Source: an uncultured Oscillospiraceae bacterium
GTDB lineage: Bacteria > Bacillota > Clostridia > Oscillospirales > Oscillospiraceae
Length of the DNA: 20,724 nucleotides
Assembly (NCBI GenBank): GCA_910588045.1
Contig: CAJUPS010000062.1
Coordinates: 1-20,724, forward strand
Reading direction: 5' to 3'
Under the pieces are notes generated by a model. That model was not told the DNA's origin and did not search any database. It saw only the letters and a program-made list of their open reading frames with translations. Both the position numbers and the translations under genes were made by a program. This document shows positions 1 through 6,633 of the stretch, in pieces (the stretch's first letter is position 1; the number at the start of each line of letters is the position of its first letter).

Positions 1-78
1 CGCCCTCTGACGGCCCATGGAACCGAGGGGAAAAGCCAGTCCCCCAGGTCGTAGCGTAAAAAACATCCCCCGTAATGA

Positions 79-301
79 GGTATCGCGCTTCGCGCGATGC
101 CTTGAGGGATTCTTAAACCGTAGGTTTAAGCGCGTTTTTGCCTACTTTTGCCGCGCGGCAAAAGTAGGCGCGGAGTCCGGGGGCGCGTAGCCCCCGGACT
201 ATCGACAAAGAAGAAGCTAAACGAACTGCACGCGGGGACGTCATTTAGCCGCCTCCGGCGTCTAAACGACCGTCCCGGCACTCGGCCAGTGGCCGAGCGC
301 C
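79..301. repeat. Cluster of five consecutive palindromes in non-coding DNA
   Basis: This stretch downstream of the flavoprotein operon is almost entirely hairpins. Seen directly: a 10-bp stem at 79-88/92-101 (one G-T pair), a perfect 8-bp stem at 112-119/123-130, a perfect 13-bp stem at 140-152/157-169, a perfect 11-bp stem at 174-184/190-200, and a stem at 277-288/290-301 with one mismatch. After the 174-200 hairpin and again near 307 a similar phrase recurs (ctatcgac, then a purine-rich run, then gctaaa), so the segment is partly an imperfect direct repeat. Both strands give short open frames, but these are low-complexity Arg/Pro/Gly-rich and have no ribosome site. I see nothing in 1-78 and no clear terminator in 302-381. 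It is probably a dispersed intergenic repeat family or structured RNA; function is unknown. Confidence 0.7.
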
Positions 302-381
302 TAGCTCCCGGGCTATCGACGGAGAAGACGCTAAATCCCACCTATTGCAATATAAAACCCACTGCTATATAATAGGATAAA

Positions 382-732
382 CTAAGAAAGAATACTCCGT
401 GTAGCCACCACATCCACCCCGGTGCCGCACACGTCCGGCAGGACAACCTCCCCGGTGTGGACAGGGGCCCGGACGTCCACGCAGCACAGCGCCTGTGCGG
501 CCTCCAGCAGCTTCTCCTTGGGGATGGCCCCGTTGGTTTTCACCGGACAGCGGCGCAGAGCCGCGCCGTGGAGCCGCACCGTTCCGGTCAGGACCCGGAC
601 GGGGTGGAGCAATTCATTCCGCCCGTACTCCTCGCCCCGGGGGCAGGCGTTGCCCTCCACCGTGTATCCGTTGGCCTCGTCCACCCGCAGATGACAGCCG
701 TTGGGGCAGACGATGCAGATCAATTCCTTCAT
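382..732 (-). CDS. DUF1667 domain protein with four-cysteine cluster
   Basis: This is a 116-residue protein of the DUF1667 family. An N-terminal cysteine set (C6, C9, C13 and C30, in the contexts CIVCPNGC and ACPRG) is well suited to binding an iron-sulfur cluster or zinc; the metal is an inference. The C-terminal half is a compact domain with no membrane segment. Its ATG overlaps the TGA of the upstream oxidoreductase (ATGA at 729-732), so the two are translationally coupled. In many Clostridia and in Thermotoga this family is the last gene of a set with a GlpA-like dehydrogenase and an FAD oxidoreductase, as here, and is thought to act as an accessory or electron-transfer subunit of that complex. 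The length is normal for the family. Family call is confident; biochemical role is not. Confidence 0.88.
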   Translation of the reverse strand: MKELICIVCPNGCHLRVDEANGYTVEGNACPRGEEYGRNELLHPVRVLTGTVRLHGAALRRCPVKTNGAIPKEKLLEAAQALCCVDVRAPVHTGEVVLPDVCGTGVDVVATRSILS

Positions 733-1994
733 GCCTCCACCTCCTCTGCGCTGACGGTGATGCCGCCGTCCCCGGCCAGGGACAGAAGTTTCCCGGGCAA
801 TCGAATGTGTTCCATCTCGCCGGGGGCCATGTGGTCCCGCTTGAACCGGGCGATCTGCGTCTCGCCGCGCTTGACCGTGACGACCGATTTCCCGAATACC
901 CGGTTCACCCGGAAGAATATCTGTACCCCGTCCCCCGCAGCCTCCGCCCGGATGCGCTGGGGGACGGTGTAGGTGACGGCGCTGCCGTTCTCCACGGGGA
1001 TCACCCGCTGGGGGACCGCCCCGCCCCGCAGCACATAGTCCGCCGCCGCCGCGCCCGCCCGGCCGCTCTCCGCGCTGACGAAGTCCACCAGGTCGTGGAC
1101 CTGGAGCACGTTGCCGCAGGCGAACACGCCGGGAATCGAGGTCTCCATGTTCTCATAGACCACCGCGCCGTTGGTTCTGGGGTCCATCTCTGCCCCCAGA
1201 GCCCGCGTCAGCTCGTTCTCCGGCAGGAGGCCCACGCTCAATAGCAGGGTGTCGCAATCAAAAATCTGCTCCGTGCCGGGGATGGGCTGGCGGCGCTCGT
1301 CCACCCGGGACACCGCCACCTTCTCCAGCCGGTCCCGCCCGACGATGTCCGTGACGGTGTGGGAGAGATAGAGGGGGATGTCATAGTCGTGCAGGCACTG
1401 TACGATGTTGCGGTTCAACCCGCCGGAGTAGGGCATTAGCTCCACACAGGCCAGCACCTTGGCCCCCTCCAGGGTCATGCGGCGGGCCATAATGAGCCCG
1501 ATGTCCCCGCTGCCCAGGATGACCACCCGGCGGCCCACCATCTGTCCCTCGATGTTGATAAAGCGCTGGGCCGCACCGGCGGTAAAGATGCCCGCGCACC
1601 GGTCCCCCGGTACGGAGATGGCCCCACGGGTCCGCTCCCGGCAGCCCATGGCCAGCACCACGGCGCTGGCCCGGACGGTCCGGCAGCCGTCGGCGGGACT
1701 GATGTACTGCACGGTCCTGTCCGGCGCAACGGAGAGCACCATGGCATCGGTCCGGACCCGGATGTCCGTGTCCGAGAGCATATCAATGAACCGCCCGGCG
1801 TACTCCGGTCCGGTAAGCTCCTCCTTGAACCGGTGGAGGCCGAAGCCGTTGTGGACGCACTGGTTGAGGATGCCCCCCAGGGCGCTGTCCCGCTCCAAAA
1901 CAAGGATGTTCCGCAGCCCGTTTTCCCAGGCGGCCAGGGCGGCGGCCAGGCCCGCCGGACCTCCGCCGACGACGATCAGTTCATAGTCCCTCAT
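729..1994 (-). CDS. NAD(P)/FAD-dependent oxidoreductase of the GlpA-operon type
   Basis: This 421-residue soluble flavoprotein carries an N-terminal FAD-binding Rossmann motif (VVGGGPAG, residues 8-15), a second dinucleotide motif near residues 157-164 (ILGSGDIG) expected to bind NAD(P)H, and the late 'GVFACGN' flavin contact typical of pyridine-nucleotide disulfide-oxidoreductase folds. The open frame extends upstream to 2231, but that extension is an out-of-frame reading of the preceding gene. The start at 1994 has a strong AAAGGAGG site and overlaps the upstream stop as ATGA, so it is preferred. It lies between the GlpA-like dehydrogenase and DUF1667, as in the conserved clostridial/Thermotoga cluster, and probably passes electrons between the dehydrogenase flavin and NAD(P). 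The physiological donor and acceptor cannot be read from sequence. Confidence 0.88.
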   Translation of the reverse strand: MRDYELIVVGGGPAGLAAALAAWENGLRNILVLERDSALGGILNQCVHNGFGLHRFKEELTGPEYAGRFIDMLSDTDIRVRTDAMVLSVAPDRTVQYISPADGCRTVRASAVVLAMGCRERTRGAISVPGDRCAGIFTAGAAQRFINIEGQMVGRRVVILGSGDIGLIMARRMTLEGAKVLACVELMPYSGGLNRNIVQCLHDYDIPLYLSHTVTDIVGRDRLEKVAVSRVDERRQPIPGTEQIFDCDTLLLSVGLLPENELTRALGAEMDPRTNGAVVYENMETSIPGVFACGNVLQVHDLVDFVSAESGRAGAAAADYVLRGGAVPQRVIPVENGSAVTYTVPQRIRAEAAGDGVQIFFRVNRVFGKSVVTVKRGETQIARFKRDHMAPGEMEHIRLPGKLLSLAGDGGITVSAEEVEA

Positions 1995-3427
1995 GGCCGC
2001 GCCTCCTTTGTCTCCCCGGTGAGGATGTAGGACCCGGGCTCCTCCAGGGGGATGTCCTCCGCCCGTACCCCCAGTTCCCGGGCCAGGATCTCTTGGACCC
2101 TGGGGCCGCAGAAGCCCCCCTGGCACCGGCCCATGCCCGCGCCCACCCGGCGCTTTACGCCGTTGATGCTGACAGGCGGGATGGGCTGGCGGAGGCAGTC
2201 GAGGATCTCGCCCTCCGTCACCGTCTCGCACCGGCAGATCACCCGGCCGTAGCGGGCGTCCCGGGCAATCAGTTCATTTTGCGCCCCGCCGTCCAGCTCC
2301 CGGAAGCGGACGCGGCGTCGGGTGTCGATAAACGCCTCTTTTTCTTGCAGCTCCAACCCCTTCGCGGCCATGAGCTCCGCCAGATACCGCGCGATGGCCG
2401 GGGCGGCGCTGAGACCGGGGGAACAGATGCCCACCGCGTTGAAGAAGCCGGGAGCGGAGGGGCTCTCCTCGAGGATGAAGTCCCCCCGGTCCGAGTTGGC
2501 CCGGACCCCGGCGAAGTTCCGGATGTTCTCCCGGAAGCGGATCCCGGGGACGCTGCGCAGGGCCAGCGCCCGCACCGCCTCCATTCCCCCGGCCGTGTTG
2601 GACACGTCATCGGGCGCAGACGGGTCCGCCGTGGGTCCCACGATCAGGTTCCCGTGGACGGTGGGCGCTGCCAGTACGCCCTTGCCTGCGGCGCTGGGGC
2701 ACTGGAAGATGGTTCGGGCGACCCGGCCCCCCTCGCTCTTGTCCAGCAGATAGTATTCCCCCTTGACGGGACGGATGGTAAAGTTTTTCTCCCCGATGAG
2801 CTCATGTACCTCTCCCGCGTGCACACCGGCGGCGTTGATAATGAACCTGCCGCGGAACACGCCCCCGGAAGTGGTGACGGCGAAGCCCTCCGCCTCCCGC
2901 GCGATGGCCGTGACACGGCAGCTCCGGTGGAGCGCCGCGCCGTTCCTGACGGCCGTCTCCGCCATAGCCAGTGCGTACTCCCAGGGGTTCACGATGGCGG
3001 CGGTGGGGGCCAGCAGGGCCTCCGTGACGGTCTCGCTCAGCGCCGGTTCCATCGCCCGGGCCTCGTCCCCGGACAGGAGGCGCAGCTCCGGAATGCCGTT
3101 TTTCCGTCCCCGCTCCAGAAGTGTCCGGAGGCAGGCCCGGTCCTCCTCGCCGAAGGCCAGGACCATGCTGCCGTTCTTCCGGTAGGGCACGTCCAGCCTG
3201 CGGCAGATGGCCTCCGCCATGGGACTGCCCTCCGCGTTCAGCCGGGCCATGAGCGTCCCCGGTTCGGGGTCGTATCCGGCGTGGATGATGGCACTGTTGG
3301 CCTTGGTGGTCCCCGCCGCCACGTCGTTTCCCGCCTCCAGGACGGTCACGCGCAGGCGGTAGCGGCTCAGATGGTAGGCGCAGGCCGCGCCGATCACCCC
3401 GCAGCCGATAATGATCACATCCTGCAT
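1991..3427 (-). CDS. GlpA/GlpO-like FAD-dependent glycerol-3-phosphate dehydrogenase
   Basis: This 478-residue protein is a DAO-superfamily dehydrogenase. The FAD motif GCGVIGAA lies at residues 8-15 and the conserved 'GTTKANSAIIHAGYD' stretch near 39-53 is typical of the GlpA/LhgO group. The C-terminus adds a BFD-type [2Fe-2S] domain with cysteines C398, C400, C435 and C440 (CRC, then CQGGFC). Anaerobic GlpA enzymes oxidise sn-glycerol-3-phosphate to dihydroxyacetone phosphate and pass electrons through partner subunits; related proteins oxidise 2-hydroxyacids, so the substrate is inferred. It is the first gene of a three-gene operon with coupled starts. The ATG at 3427 has an AGGGGG site seven bases upstream. 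No glpK or glpF is visible in this window. Confidence 0.85.
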   Translation of the reverse strand: MQDVIIIGCGVIGAACAYHLSRYRLRVTVLEAGNDVAAGTTKANSAIIHAGYDPEPGTLMARLNAEGSPMAEAICRRLDVPYRKNGSMVLAFGEEDRACLRTLLERGRKNGIPELRLLSGDEARAMEPALSETVTEALLAPTAAIVNPWEYALAMAETAVRNGAALHRSCRVTAIAREAEGFAVTTSGGVFRGRFIINAAGVHAGEVHELIGEKNFTIRPVKGEYYLLDKSEGGRVARTIFQCPSAAGKGVLAAPTVHGNLIVGPTADPSAPDDVSNTAGGMEAVRALALRSVPGIRFRENIRNFAGVRANSDRGDFILEESPSAPGFFNAVGICSPGLSAAPAIARYLAELMAAKGLELQEKEAFIDTRRRVRFRELDGGAQNELIARDARYGRVICRCETVTEGEILDCLRQPIPPVSINGVKRRVGAGMGRCQGGFCGPRVQEILARELGVRAEDIPLEEPGSYILTGETKEARP

Positions 3428-3440
3428 TTCGCTTCCCCCT

Positions 3441-3449
3441 TTATTGCAT
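3441..3449 (-). other. Two-codon leader ORF (Met-Gln-stop) in the flavoprotein operon leader
   Basis: On the minus strand the leader reads ATG CAA TAA at 3449-3441. It is preceded, with a seven-base spacer, by a perfect AGGAGG (3462-3457). That AGGAGG lies in the 3' arm of a perfect 9-bp hairpin (3485-3477 paired with 3465-3457), so the ribosome site would be closed when the RNA folds. The real gene start at 3427 has a separate, weaker AGGGGG. A minimal ORF with a sequestered ribosome site could be a translational control element, or chance; only the sequence pattern is certain. Confidence 0.35.
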
Positions 3450-3456
3450 TGCTTTT

Positions 3457-3485
3457 CCTCCTGCCACCGGCGGCCGGGCAGGAGG
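3457..3485 (-). promoter_or_regulatory. 5'-end leader hairpin of the flavoprotein operon
   Basis: A perfect 9-bp stem (CCTCCTGCC with GGCAGGAGG) encloses an 11-base loop. It falls within the first few tens of bases of the transcript predicted from the 3496-3524 promoter. It may protect the 5' end of the mRNA and it pairs the AGGAGG that precedes the two-codon leader ORF. Confidence 0.5.
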
Positions 3486-3495
3486 TGTAGACTCT

Positions 3496-3524
3496 ATTTT
3501 ATAACAAAATGGCCCTCCGGTCAA
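3496..3524 (-). promoter_or_regulatory. Sigma-A type promoter of the flavoprotein operon
   Basis: On the minus strand TTGACC (3524-3519) and TAAAAT (3501-3496) are separated by exactly 17 bases, each one mismatch from consensus. Predicted transcription start is near 3489, giving a leader of about 60 bases before the ATG at 3427. The -35 sits right beside the boundary of the 163-bp palindromic element. Confidence 0.65.
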
Positions 3525-3526
3525 TG

Positions 3527-3689
3527 AGAACCTGTATTCACAACCGCTGCACGCTGACTGGGCGGTCTTTTCCCCGCCGTACGGCGTCAATTTTTCTCGC
3601 AATCCGTCAGGATTGCTTCAAAAAATTTCCTTGTCCGGCGAGAAAAATCCTCGCCCATCCAGCATCCCTCGGTTATGAATACAGGTTCT
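3527..3689. repeat. 163-bp near-palindromic element with 19-bp terminal inverted repeats
   Basis: The ends (3527-3545 and 3671-3689) are inverted repeats of 19 bases with a single mismatch. The inner arms remain alignable to each other in register almost to the centre, where a perfect 7-bp stem (3599-3605/3610-3616) closes on a four-base loop. The whole element could therefore fold into one long hairpin. It sits between the flavoprotein promoter and the 3' end of the membrane protein gene. No ribosome site or plausible gene lies inside. It resembles a non-autonomous miniature transposable element or dispersed repeat; I found no clear target-site duplication. Confidence 0.6.
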
Positions 3690-3720
3690 GGATTTCCTGC
3701 CCGTTCAAAAAACCGGGCCC

Positions 3721-4275
3721 CTACAGCAGGCAGGTGATCCCCGCCCCGGTGTTGGGCAGCAGCAGGGCCCGAGCCCAGTCGAGGGCATAGAGCAGGCTGA
3801 TTATCCGACAGAGTGCCGTTCTGACGCCGCCGTCCAGCCCATCCACCCGCGCTCTCAGCCAGGGGGTCAGCCAGACCAGCGCCCCGCCCGCCAGGGCGAA
3901 TCCCAGGAGGCTTGCCAGGCAGACCCGCCCGTGGATGCTCCCCGGCATCCCGGAGTAGTCCCACCACCGCTGCTGAAACCGGTGCTCCAGCGCCAGCGCC
4001 GTCCCGTACTCCAGTGCGCCTCCCGCCAGCGCACCCAGCACCGGCGCAGTCCAACGGAGCCGGAAGCGGTCTGTCAGCGCCGCCAGCAGTACGCCGCCCA
4101 CCCCGTAGATGGGCAGCCAGGGCCCGTAGAGCATCCCCCGGTTGACCCACTGCCCGGTGCAGAAGACGGTCAGCAGGACCTCCCAGATCCATCCGGCGGT
4201 GGAGAACAGGAAAAACAGCAGCAGCCATCCCTCCAGCGCGGCCTCCCGCCGGGAGACGGAATTGACCATAGACAT
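3721..4275 (-). CDS. Putative ABC-transporter type IV membrane protein (DUF1113/CmpB family)
   Basis: This is a 184-residue integral membrane protein with about five hydrophobic segments. The motif WIWEVLL followed by NRGMLYGPWLPIYGVGG (about residues 29-61) is the hallmark of the PF06541 family, named 'putative ABC-transporter type IV' although transport has not been shown for most members. A second conserved feature is GALEYGTAL followed by WWDYSGMPGSIHGRV. The ATG at 4275 is preceded by AAAGGGG. It is a single-gene unit divergent from the NusG-II gene, with 69 bases between the starts. Nothing here suggests its substrate, and the neighbours do not help. Confidence 0.8.
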   Translation of the reverse strand: MSMVNSVSRREAALEGWLLLFFLFSTAGWIWEVLLTVFCTGQWVNRGMLYGPWLPIYGVGGVLLAALTDRFRLRWTAPVLGALAGGALEYGTALALEHRFQQRWWDYSGMPGSIHGRVCLASLLGFALAGGALVWLTPWLRARVDGLDGGVRTALCRIISLLYALDWARALLLPNTGAGITCLL

Positions 4276-4344
4276 CCCCTTTTTCGACGATTTTGCCTAT
4301 AATCTGTCCCAATTTAAGGGGAATTATGCGAAGGAGAATCCACC

Positions 4345-4710
4345 ATGGACAAAAAACGAAAGAGGGACCTGCTGCTGGCGGCGGGGATTTTGCTGCTGGC
4401 GGGCGTGTTGTATCTGATGTTCCGGCCCGGCGGCAGCGGCGCTTGGGTGGTTGTGACGCTGGATGGCCGTGAGGTGGCCCGCTGGACGCTGGAGGAGGAC
4501 CTGACGGTGCCCCTGGGGGACGAGGATTACAACATCCTCCGGATTTCCGGGGGCGCAACGGCAGTAGTGGAGGCCAACTGCGGGGACAATACCTGTGTCC
4601 GCATGGGAAAAATCTCCCGGGAGGGGGAGAGCATCGTCTGCCTGCCCCACCGTCTGGTCATCCGGATCGAGGGCGGCGAGGAGTTGCCCTTTGACGCGGA
4701 AGTGCGATAG
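4345..4710 (+). CDS. NusG domain II-containing membrane-anchored protein
   Basis: The 121-residue protein has a positively charged start (MDKKRKRD), one membrane-spanning or signal-anchor segment (about residues 8-26), then a small extracytoplasmic beta domain of the NusG-II type. Signature residues are the EANCGDNTCVRMGKI stretch (two cysteines, about 77-91) and ICLPHRL-like 'VCLPHRLVIRI'. The family is common in Clostridia directly before a Gx-family membrane protein, and often near electron-transport or FMN-transferase genes. GAAGGAG lies eight bases before the ATG. A TATAAT at 4298-4303 could be its -10, but no good -35 is present. It forms an operon with the next gene (10-base gap). Confidence 0.8.
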   Translation: MDKKRKRDLLLAAGILLLAGVLYLMFRPGGSGAWVVVTLDGREVARWTLEEDLTVPLGDEDYNILRISGGATAVVEANCGDNTCVRMGKISREGESIVCLPHRLVIRIEGGEELPFDAEVR

Positions 4711-4720
4711 GGGAGGGGCT

Positions 4721-5203
4721 ATGAGAAAGCAAATAGCGCGATACGCCCTTCTGGTTGCCCTGGCGATGGTCCTCAGTTGGCTGGAGAGCCTGATCGTCCT
4801 GCCGGGCCTGCTGCCGGGGATGAAGGTGGGGCTGACCAATCTGGTGGTCCTGTTTGCCCTGTACCGGCTGCGCCTGCGGGACGCGGCCTGGATTTCGCTG
4901 CTCCGCGTGCTGCTGGTTTCCGTGACCTTCGGCAATGCCTACAGCTTCGCCTACTCCCTGGCGGGGGCGGCCCTGAGTTTGGCGGTCATGGCCGCGCTGA
5001 AGAAGCTGGACTGCTTCTCCATCCTGGGGGTCAGCATCGCTGGAGGCGTGTGCCACAACATCGGCCAGCTGCTGGTTGCCATCGCCGTTCTGGGCACGGC
5101 GCGGCTGGGCTGGTATCTACCGGCGCTGCTGGTGAGCGGGACCCTGGCCGGACTCGCCATCGGCGCCGCCTGCGGCGTAGTAGTACAGCGGATAAAACTG
5201 TAA
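4721..5203 (+). CDS. Gx transporter family membrane protein (heptaprenyl diphosphate synthase component I family)
   Basis: This 160-residue protein has about five transmembrane helices and belongs to PF07456. It shows the family's early PGMKVGLTNLVVLFALY block (about residues 31-47), the RVLLVSVTFGN block and the late GGVCHNIGQLLVA block. Homologues are annotated either as heptaprenyl diphosphate synthase subunit I or as Gx transporters resembling ECF S-components; the small all-helical membrane architecture fits the second view. The start at 4721 (GGGAGGGG just upstream) is preferred over the in-frame codons inside the preceding gene. The pairing with a NusG-II protein is a recurrent clostridial gene pair, suggesting linked function. 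Confidence 0.8.
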   Translation: MRKQIARYALLVALAMVLSWLESLIVLPGLLPGMKVGLTNLVVLFALYRLRLRDAAWISLLRVLLVSVTFGNAYSFAYSLAGAALSLAVMAALKKLDCFSILGVSIAGGVCHNIGQLLVAIAVLGTARLGWYLPALLVSGTLAGLAIGAACGVVVQRIKL

Positions 5204-5241
5204 AAAGACCGGCTCCACCAGAACTGCGAGCGCAAGCGAGC

Positions 5242-5366
5242 CGCCGCGTATGCGGCGTACAAGCGTTTTCGCCCCAAAGGCGAAAACCTTGGCGCAGGGG
5301 CAATTCACTTGCCCCGAGCATTTCAATCACTCCTGGGGTTCCGCGCCGCAGCGCGGCGCGGAACCC
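5242..5366. repeat. Cluster of four palindromes between the Gx gene and tRNA-Leu
   Basis: Four hairpins follow each other: 5242-5247/5252-5257 (6 bp), 5265-5273/5279-5287 (9 bp), 5297-5303/5309-5315 (7 bp), and 5336-5349/5353-5366 (14 bp, perfect, three-base loop). The last abuts the tRNA terminator hairpin without a gap. None is followed by a convincing U-run on the plus strand, so none is an obvious terminator for the Gx gene. The arrangement resembles the 79-301 cluster in style, although the arm sequences differ. Confidence 0.6.
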
Positions 5367-5402
5367 AAAAGGAAAGACACGCCGAAGCGTGTCTTTCCTT
5401 TT
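5367..5402 (-). terminator. Intrinsic terminator of tRNA-Leu
   Basis: A perfect 16-bp stem (5367-5382/5387-5402) closes on a UUCG tetraloop when read on the minus strand. Its descending arm ends UUUCCUUUU. It begins at the final A of the tRNA CCA end, so termination and 3'-end maturation are close together. Confidence 0.75.
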
Positions 5403-5486
5403 GGTACGGGTAGTGGGGCTTGAACCCACATGCCTTGCGGCACAGGAACCTAAATCCTGCATGTCTGCCAATTCCATCATACCCGC
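5402..5486 (-). tRNA. tRNA-Leu (anticodon UAG)
   Basis: Read on the minus strand, 85 bases form a class II tRNA. The acceptor stem GCGGGUA pairs with UACCCGU, then discriminator A and an encoded CCA. The anticodon stem CAGGA/UCCUG encloses the loop UUUAGGU, so the anticodon is UAG, reading CUN leucine codons. A long variable arm (about UGCCGCAAGGCAU) and the T-arm GUGGGUUCAAGCCCCAC are present. Short protein frames overlapping this region are translations of the tRNA. Confidence 0.96.
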
Positions 5487-5502
5487 TTCTCTTGCTGCTC
5501 CT

Positions 5503-5531
5503 ATTATAGCGAAGGACAGGGCGTTTGTAAA
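5503..5531 (-). promoter_or_regulatory. Promoter of tRNA-Leu
   Basis: On the minus strand TTTACA (5531-5526) and a perfect TATAAT (5508-5503) are separated by exactly 17 bases. The predicted start lies around ten bases before the tRNA 5' end at 5486. Confidence 0.8.
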
Positions 5532-5573
5532 GCCCCAATTCAGGAGGGTGGGACAGCGAGCAGGGCTTGCTTC

Positions 5574-5602
5574 TTGCAATTTCCCTATATTTCTGTTAAA
5601 AT
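5574..5602 (+). promoter_or_regulatory. Candidate promoter of the sensory operon
   Basis: TTGCAA (5574-5579) and TAAAAT (5597-5602) are separated by 17 bases, upstream of the binding-protein gene at 5632 with its GGGAGGAGG site. The -35 is only moderate (4 of 6), in keeping with a regulated or weak promoter. Confidence 0.55.
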
Positions 5603-5631
5603 AACGGAAAACACAGGGAGGAGGAAGGGCG

Positions 5632-6633
5632 ATGCGGCATCTGATGGTGTGCCTTCTGTGCCTTCTGCTGACGGCCTGCGGCAGCGCGGATCATGGCAAT
5701 CTCTCCGCCTTCGCTCCCGCCGAGGAGGACCGGATGGTCATCTATACCTCCCACCCGGAGTCGGTCTACGGGCCGCTGGTCAAGGAGTTTGAGGAGCGCA
5801 CCGGCGTGTGGGTCCAGGTGGAGACTGGCGGTACGACGGAGCTGCTGGAGCGGATAGAGGCGGAGCGGGACGCCCCCCTATGCGACATTCTCTTCGGCGG
5901 CGGAGCGGACAGCCTCACCGCCCGGCGGGAACTGTTTGCACCCTATACGAGTCCCCTGCTGGAGGCGGTGGACCCGGCGTACTGCTGCGGAGACGGCAGC
6001 TGGACGCCCTTCTCGGTGTTTCCGGTGGTGCTGGTATACAACCCGGTGCTGGTGCGGATGAATCCCCCGGAGGGGTGGGAGAGCCTGCTCAACCCGGTGT
6101 GGCGGGGGCGGATCGCCTTTGCCTCGCCCACCGTCTCCGGGTGCAGCTATACCGCCCTGGCGGTCATGACCCAGGTCCTGCCGGGGGAGGACACGCTGGA
6201 GGCGTTCTATCGCAATCTGGACGGACGGATTCTGCCGGGGATCAACAGCGTCGTGGATGAGGTGGCCAACGCGGTGGCCGAGGGGAGCTGCACCATCGGC
6301 GTAACGGCGGAGTCGGCCGCCCTGGAGGCGATCCGGGCGGGCCGCGATTTGGTGATCGTGTACCCCGAGGAGGGCACCAGCGCGGCGGCGGACGGCATGG
6401 CCGTGGTTTCCGGCTGTGCCCACGAGGAAAACGCCCGGAGGTTTATCGACTTCGCCATCGGCGCGGATGCCCAGTCGTATATGCAGGGGGCGTGTATGCG
6501 CCGTCCGGTGCGCACAGACCTGCTCCAGGTCGGGGAGGAGGGGCTGGTCCTCATGGACTATGATCTGGACCGGGCCGCTGCGGAGCGGGAGACCATCCTG
6601 GAGCGCTGGCGGACCCTGGAGGACGCCGCATGA
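5632..6633 (+). CDS. Sensory solute-binding lipoprotein (HptA/AfuA/FbpA-like)
   Basis: This 333-residue lipoprotein has signal MRHLMVCLLCLLLTAC with lipobox Cys16. The mature part is a periplasmic-binding-protein fold of the AfuA/FbpA group: strand MVIYTSHPESVYGPLV, the ETGGTTELLERI segment, the 'CDILFGGGADSL' hinge stretch (84-95), ASPTVSGCSYTAL (164-176) and the C-terminal SGCAHEENARRFIDFAIG block. Where ferric-binding relatives carry paired tyrosines, this protein reads TIGVTAESAAL (221-231). It is followed by a histidine kinase whose ATG overlaps its stop, rather than by transporter genes, so it is probably an extracytoplasmic ligand sensor presenting its ligand to the kinase, as HptA does for HptS in staphylococci. 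Substrate is inferred as an organophosphate, not shown. Confidence 0.85.
   Translation: MRHLMVCLLCLLLTACGSADHGNLSAFAPAEEDRMVIYTSHPESVYGPLVKEFEERTGVWVQVETGGTTELLERIEAERDAPLCDILFGGGADSLTARRELFAPYTSPLLEAVDPAYCCGDGSWTPFSVFPVVLVYNPVLVRMNPPEGWESLLNPVWRGRIAFASPTVSGCSYTALAVMTQVLPGEDTLEAFYRNLDGRILPGINSVVDEVANAVAEGSCTIGVTAESAALEAIRAGRDLVIVYPEEGTSAAADGMAVVSGCAHEENARRFIDFAIGADAQSYMQGACMRRPVRTDLLQVGEEGLVLMDYDLDRAAAERETILERWRTLEDAA

Noticed and set aside
148..372. Overlapping short open frames on both strands at the left end
   Set aside because: They translate palindromic repeats and have no ribosome site.
1995..2231. 79-residue N-terminal extension of the NAD(P)/FAD oxidoreductase
   Set aside because: It overlaps the GlpA-like gene out of frame; the FAD motif follows directly after the ATG at 1994, which has AAAGGAGG.
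5031..5579. Minus-strand frame containing MMELADMQDLGSCAARHVGS
   Set aside because: This is the well-known spurious translation of a tRNA gene; the region is tRNA-Leu and its terminator.
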